Shown here piece by piece: positions 61,970 through 64,000 of a DNA stretch of 64,000 bases. Below the pieces are notes generated by a model, which saw only the letters and a program-made list of their open reading frames with translations, did not search any database and was not told the DNA's origin. This DNA is from Dyella caseinilytica (lineage in GTDB: Bacteria; Pseudomonadota; Gammaproteobacteria; Xanthomonadales; Rhodanobacteraceae): assembly GCF_016865235.1 (NCBI RefSeq), contig NZ_CP064030.1:3782001-3846000 (forward strand). The letters are read 5' to 3'. The translations under genes and the position numbers were made by a program. Within the stretch, counting starts at the first letter, position 1. Each line of letters starts with the position of its first letter.

Positions 61970-63433
61970 ATGACAGATGCAGATAAGATCGATTTCGACC
62001 GATACAGATGGAATGCCGTCGTGCTGCTCTACGAACAACTGGCCAGCCAATTGCGCGAGCAGATTGCCCAAGGTGCGCTTCGTGCCGGAGAGCGATTGCC
62101 ATCGATCCGGCAACTGGCGCGCAGTCACGGTGTAAGCACTGCAACCGCCGTGCAAGCGTGCCTGCAACTGGAACGCGAAGGCCTGGCTCAGGCACGGCCG
62201 CGCTCCGGTTACTTTGTGCGCGCAGCCACACCGCAAACGCCCAGCTTACGGCCCCCACGGCGGCGCACGCCGGCTACGGTCAGCAATCCCATGCTGCAAG
62301 ACGTGTTGGACATGCTTGCGCGCAGCGACTTGCTTCCTCTGCACAGTGCGACAGCGGCGCCAGAACTCCTTCCGCAATCAGCACTCACCGCTTCACTCTC
62401 GCATTGCCTGCGGCACGCACCAGCGGCAGCATTGGATTACGCCCCGCCACAAGGCCACCCCGCATTGCACCGCATGATCGCGCAGCGCTACGCGCAACTG
62501 GGCGTATCCGTGTCACCCGACGAAATCATCATCACCGCCGGCGCGATGGAAGCCATCAGCCTTGCCTTGCGGACAGTGACCACTCCCGGCGATGTGGTGC
62601 TGGTGGAATCGCCGACGTATCACGGCATTCTGCAGGCGATTGCGGCACTGCAACTGAAGGTACTGGAAGTGCCCAATGTGCCGGGCGGTGGGATCGATGT
62701 AGCGCGACTCGATCAGCGGCTGCAGCAGAACACAGTACGTGCCGCCGTGCTGGTACCCAACTTCAATAATCCACTTGGCAGCTTGACTGATGACGCTGCC
62801 AAACAGGCCATCCTCGCGAGTTGCGCAAAGCACAAAACCATCGTTATCGAAGACGATATCTACGGCGAATTGTCCTGGTCCGGACAACGACCATCACCCA
62901 TGCGGCGCTGGGACCGGCACGGCAACGTCATCACCTGCAGTTCGTTCTCGAAAATTCTTTCGCCAGGATTGCGCATCGGCTGGCTGGTCGGATCGGAGTG
63001 GACCGATGCGTTACTGCGAGCCAAGTATTTCTCTACCGTCGGCGGTGCGAGCCTTCCGCAACTGGCACTTGTCCATTATTTGCAACGCCACGACCTGGAA
63101 CGTCATCTGCGCCGTTTGCGCATGGCGCTGGCTGACAACGGGCAACGTCTGCATGAAGCCATCGAGCGTTATTGGCCCAAGGAAACCCGTGCATGCACAC
63201 CGCGCGGTGGTCTTTCGCTTTGGACGCAGTTGCCACCGGATACAGATGTTGGTGCGCTGTTCGAGACAGCGCTCGCCGAAGGCATTGGTACCTCACCAGG
63301 CATGTTGTTTTCCAGTCGTGGCGATTACGCCGACTGCCTGCGCCTGAGTTGCGGATTGCCGTGGAGCGATAAACTTGATCGCGCCTTGCAACGGCTTGGA
63401 CGACTGGCTCGCGACAAGCGCATTCATCGGTGA
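61970..63433 (+). CDS. MocR/PdxR-type regulator (GntR HTH fused to aminotransferase fold)
   Basis: A 487-residue regulator with an N-terminal winged helix of the GntR type (about 10-75; LYEQLASQLREQIAQGAL, LPSIRQLARSHGVSTATA). After a linker comes a type I PLP aminotransferase-like domain. YAPPQGHPALHRMIAQRY, ITAGAMEAISLAL, NFNNPLGSL and CSSFSKILSPGLRIGW (PLP lysine) are present. Such proteins use PLP-linked ligands to control nearby genes, here probably the divergent EamA exporter. ATG at 61970 gives MTDADKID; an ATG at 61937 in frame is possible but would lie closer to the exporter start. Confidence 0.9.
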   Translation: MTDADKIDFDRYRWNAVVLLYEQLASQLREQIAQGALRAGERLPSIRQLARSHGVSTATAVQACLQLEREGLAQARPRSGYFVRAATPQTPSLRPPRRRTPATVSNPMLQDVLDMLARSDLLPLHSATAAPELLPQSALTASLSHCLRHAPAAALDYAPPQGHPALHRMIAQRYAQLGVSVSPDEIIITAGAMEAISLALRTVTTPGDVVLVESPTYHGILQAIAALQLKVLEVPNVPGGGIDVARLDQRLQQNTVRAAVLVPNFNNPLGSLTDDAAKQAILASCAKHKTIVIEDDIYGELSWSGQRPSPMRRWDRHGNVITCSSFSKILSPGLRIGWLVGSEWTDALLRAKYFSTVGGASLPQLALVHYLQRHDLERHLRRLRMALADNGQRLHEAIERYWPKETRACTPRGGLSLWTQLPPDTDVGALFETALAEGIGTSPGMLFSSRGDYADCLRLSCGLPWSDKLDRALQRLGRLARDKRIHR

Positions 63434-63589
63434 TGCCTTGCAACATGAAAAATGCGGCAGCGATCAAACTTTGATGTGCACGAATCGTGAAGAACAAAAA
63501 TAATTGTTCGAGGAAATTTGCACGTCATAAAAATGGCACAGAGGCTCCCTATCGTCGCTCGAACAAACCCATTCGAGCGCGAGGATCCC

Positions 63590-64000
63590 ATGGTCGAGAT
63601 GAATCGCCGTAAATTTCTTACGTTGTCGATCAAAGCTGCGGCTGTGGGTGCAACCGGGTATGCGCTAGGCGGAACCATCAAGCCGGCGCAAGCGGCAAGT
63701 GCTGAAACAACAAGTGGCCTGACGAACATCAAGCACGTCGTGATTCTCATGCAGGAGAATCGTAGCTTCGATCATTATTTTGGCACGCTGCAGGGTGTGC
63801 GCGGCTTCGCGGATAAAGCAGGCATCACGCTTTCGGGCGGGTACTCGGTATTCAATCAACCCAACGGGACATCGCGCCAATATCCGTGGGCGTTCAACAC
63901 CACTTCGCCGGAGCTTGGCGAGAGCGGCGAAGTCCTTACCCAATGCGACGGCAGCCTGGATCATTCATGGGCAACCCAACACAGCGCATGGGATGACGGA
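63590..64000 (+). CDS. Tat-exported phospholipase C family protein (5' part, runs off the window)
   Basis: An open frame without a stop continues to the right edge, giving 137 codons. The start region MVEMNRRKFLTLSIKAAAVG is a twin-arginine signal followed by a hydrophobic stretch and a QAAS cleavage region. HVVILMQENRSFDHYFGTLQ is the phosphoesterase (PF04185) signature of bacterial phosphocholine-preferring phospholipases C and acid phosphatases. GVRGF and the FNQPNG segment follow as in PlcN-like enzymes. GAGG lies six bases upstream of the ATG. GTCATAAAAATGGCAC (63523-63538) contains one half-site resembling a Pho box, which is weak evidence for phosphate control. Confidence 0.9.
   Translation, partial: MVEMNRRKFLTLSIKAAAVGATGYALGGTIKPAQAASAETTSGLTNIKHVVILMQENRSFDHYFGTLQGVRGFADKAGITLSGGYSVFNQPNGTSRQYPWAFNTTSPELGESGEVLTQCDGSLDHSWATQHSAWDDG

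Noticed and set aside
1..64000. CRISPR array, tRNA or rRNA genes, integrase or phage genes
   Set aside because: I looked for regularly spaced repeats, cloverleaf-like conserved T-loops and integrase motifs and saw none. A tRNAscan or CRISPR-finder run would be decisive.

Overview
The window looks like chromosome from a gammaproteobacterium of the Xanthomonadales, most likely Rhodanobacteraceae (Dyella, Luteibacter, Frateuria or Rhodanobacter type). This rests on a polysaccharide locus lying between etfBA and metB, which is the known position of the variable LPS/O-antigen locus in Xanthomonas, together with an rmlBACD-manC-manB set, a sedolisin protease and a cytochrome bo3 operon. G+C is moderately high, with a visibly AT-richer stretch at about 9000-14400. 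No genus can be fixed without a search.

Region 1 (1-8700): the first 24 codons of cysD (minus strand), a gene-poor stretch, then ETF-ubiquinone oxidoreductase, a GT4 glycosyltransferase, a 74-residue protein and a 1003-residue tandem glycosyltransferase in an overlapping plus-strand chain, then etfB-etfA. Region 2 (9036-14414): an AT-richer set with a three-gene gtr-like glycosylation module (GtrA flippase, GtrB polyprenyl-P transferase, membrane Gtr enzyme) and a fusion of a sulfotransferase with a Wzt-type carbohydrate-binding domain. Region 3 (25192 down to 14631, minus strand): an ABC-transporter-dependent O-polysaccharide operon wzm-wzt-(FkbM methyltransferase with coiled coil)-(triple-domain glycosyltransferase)-gmd-rmd-manB that ends in a strong terminator. 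Region 4 (25317-31512): metB, then divergent rmlBACD-manC. Regions 2-4 would supply GDP-D-rhamnose and dTDP-L-rhamnose, polymerise them in the cytosol, cap the chain and export it.

Region 5 (31591-36770): an O-methyltransferase, a secreted sedolisin with an excellent terminator, and a FadL-like porin. Region 6 (36773-42301): a TonB-dependent siderophore receptor, FecR and FecI regulators, and a VirK/DUF535 protein. Region 7 (42415-48949): an RND efflux operon with a divergent TetR regulator. Region 8 (48966-53992): cyoABCD plus SURF1. Region 9 (54300-64000): an MFS transporter, napEFDABC, gluconokinase, an EamA transporter with a divergent MocR-type regulator, and the start of a Tat-exported phospholipase C.

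Two observations stand out. First, the sulfotransferase and Wzt carry the same kind of C-terminal carbohydrate-recognition domain, and a coiled-coil methyltransferase sits next to wzt. This suggests an O-chain end-capping system that includes sulfation. Second, two near-palindromic elements (40322-40589 and 52835-53000) lie inside the fecI-fecR and cyoA-cyoB junctions. In both, an open frame begins just outside the element, runs through it and ends by ATGA overlap on the start codon of the downstream gene, which the element itself supplies. The two copies differ by 102 bp, a multiple of three.
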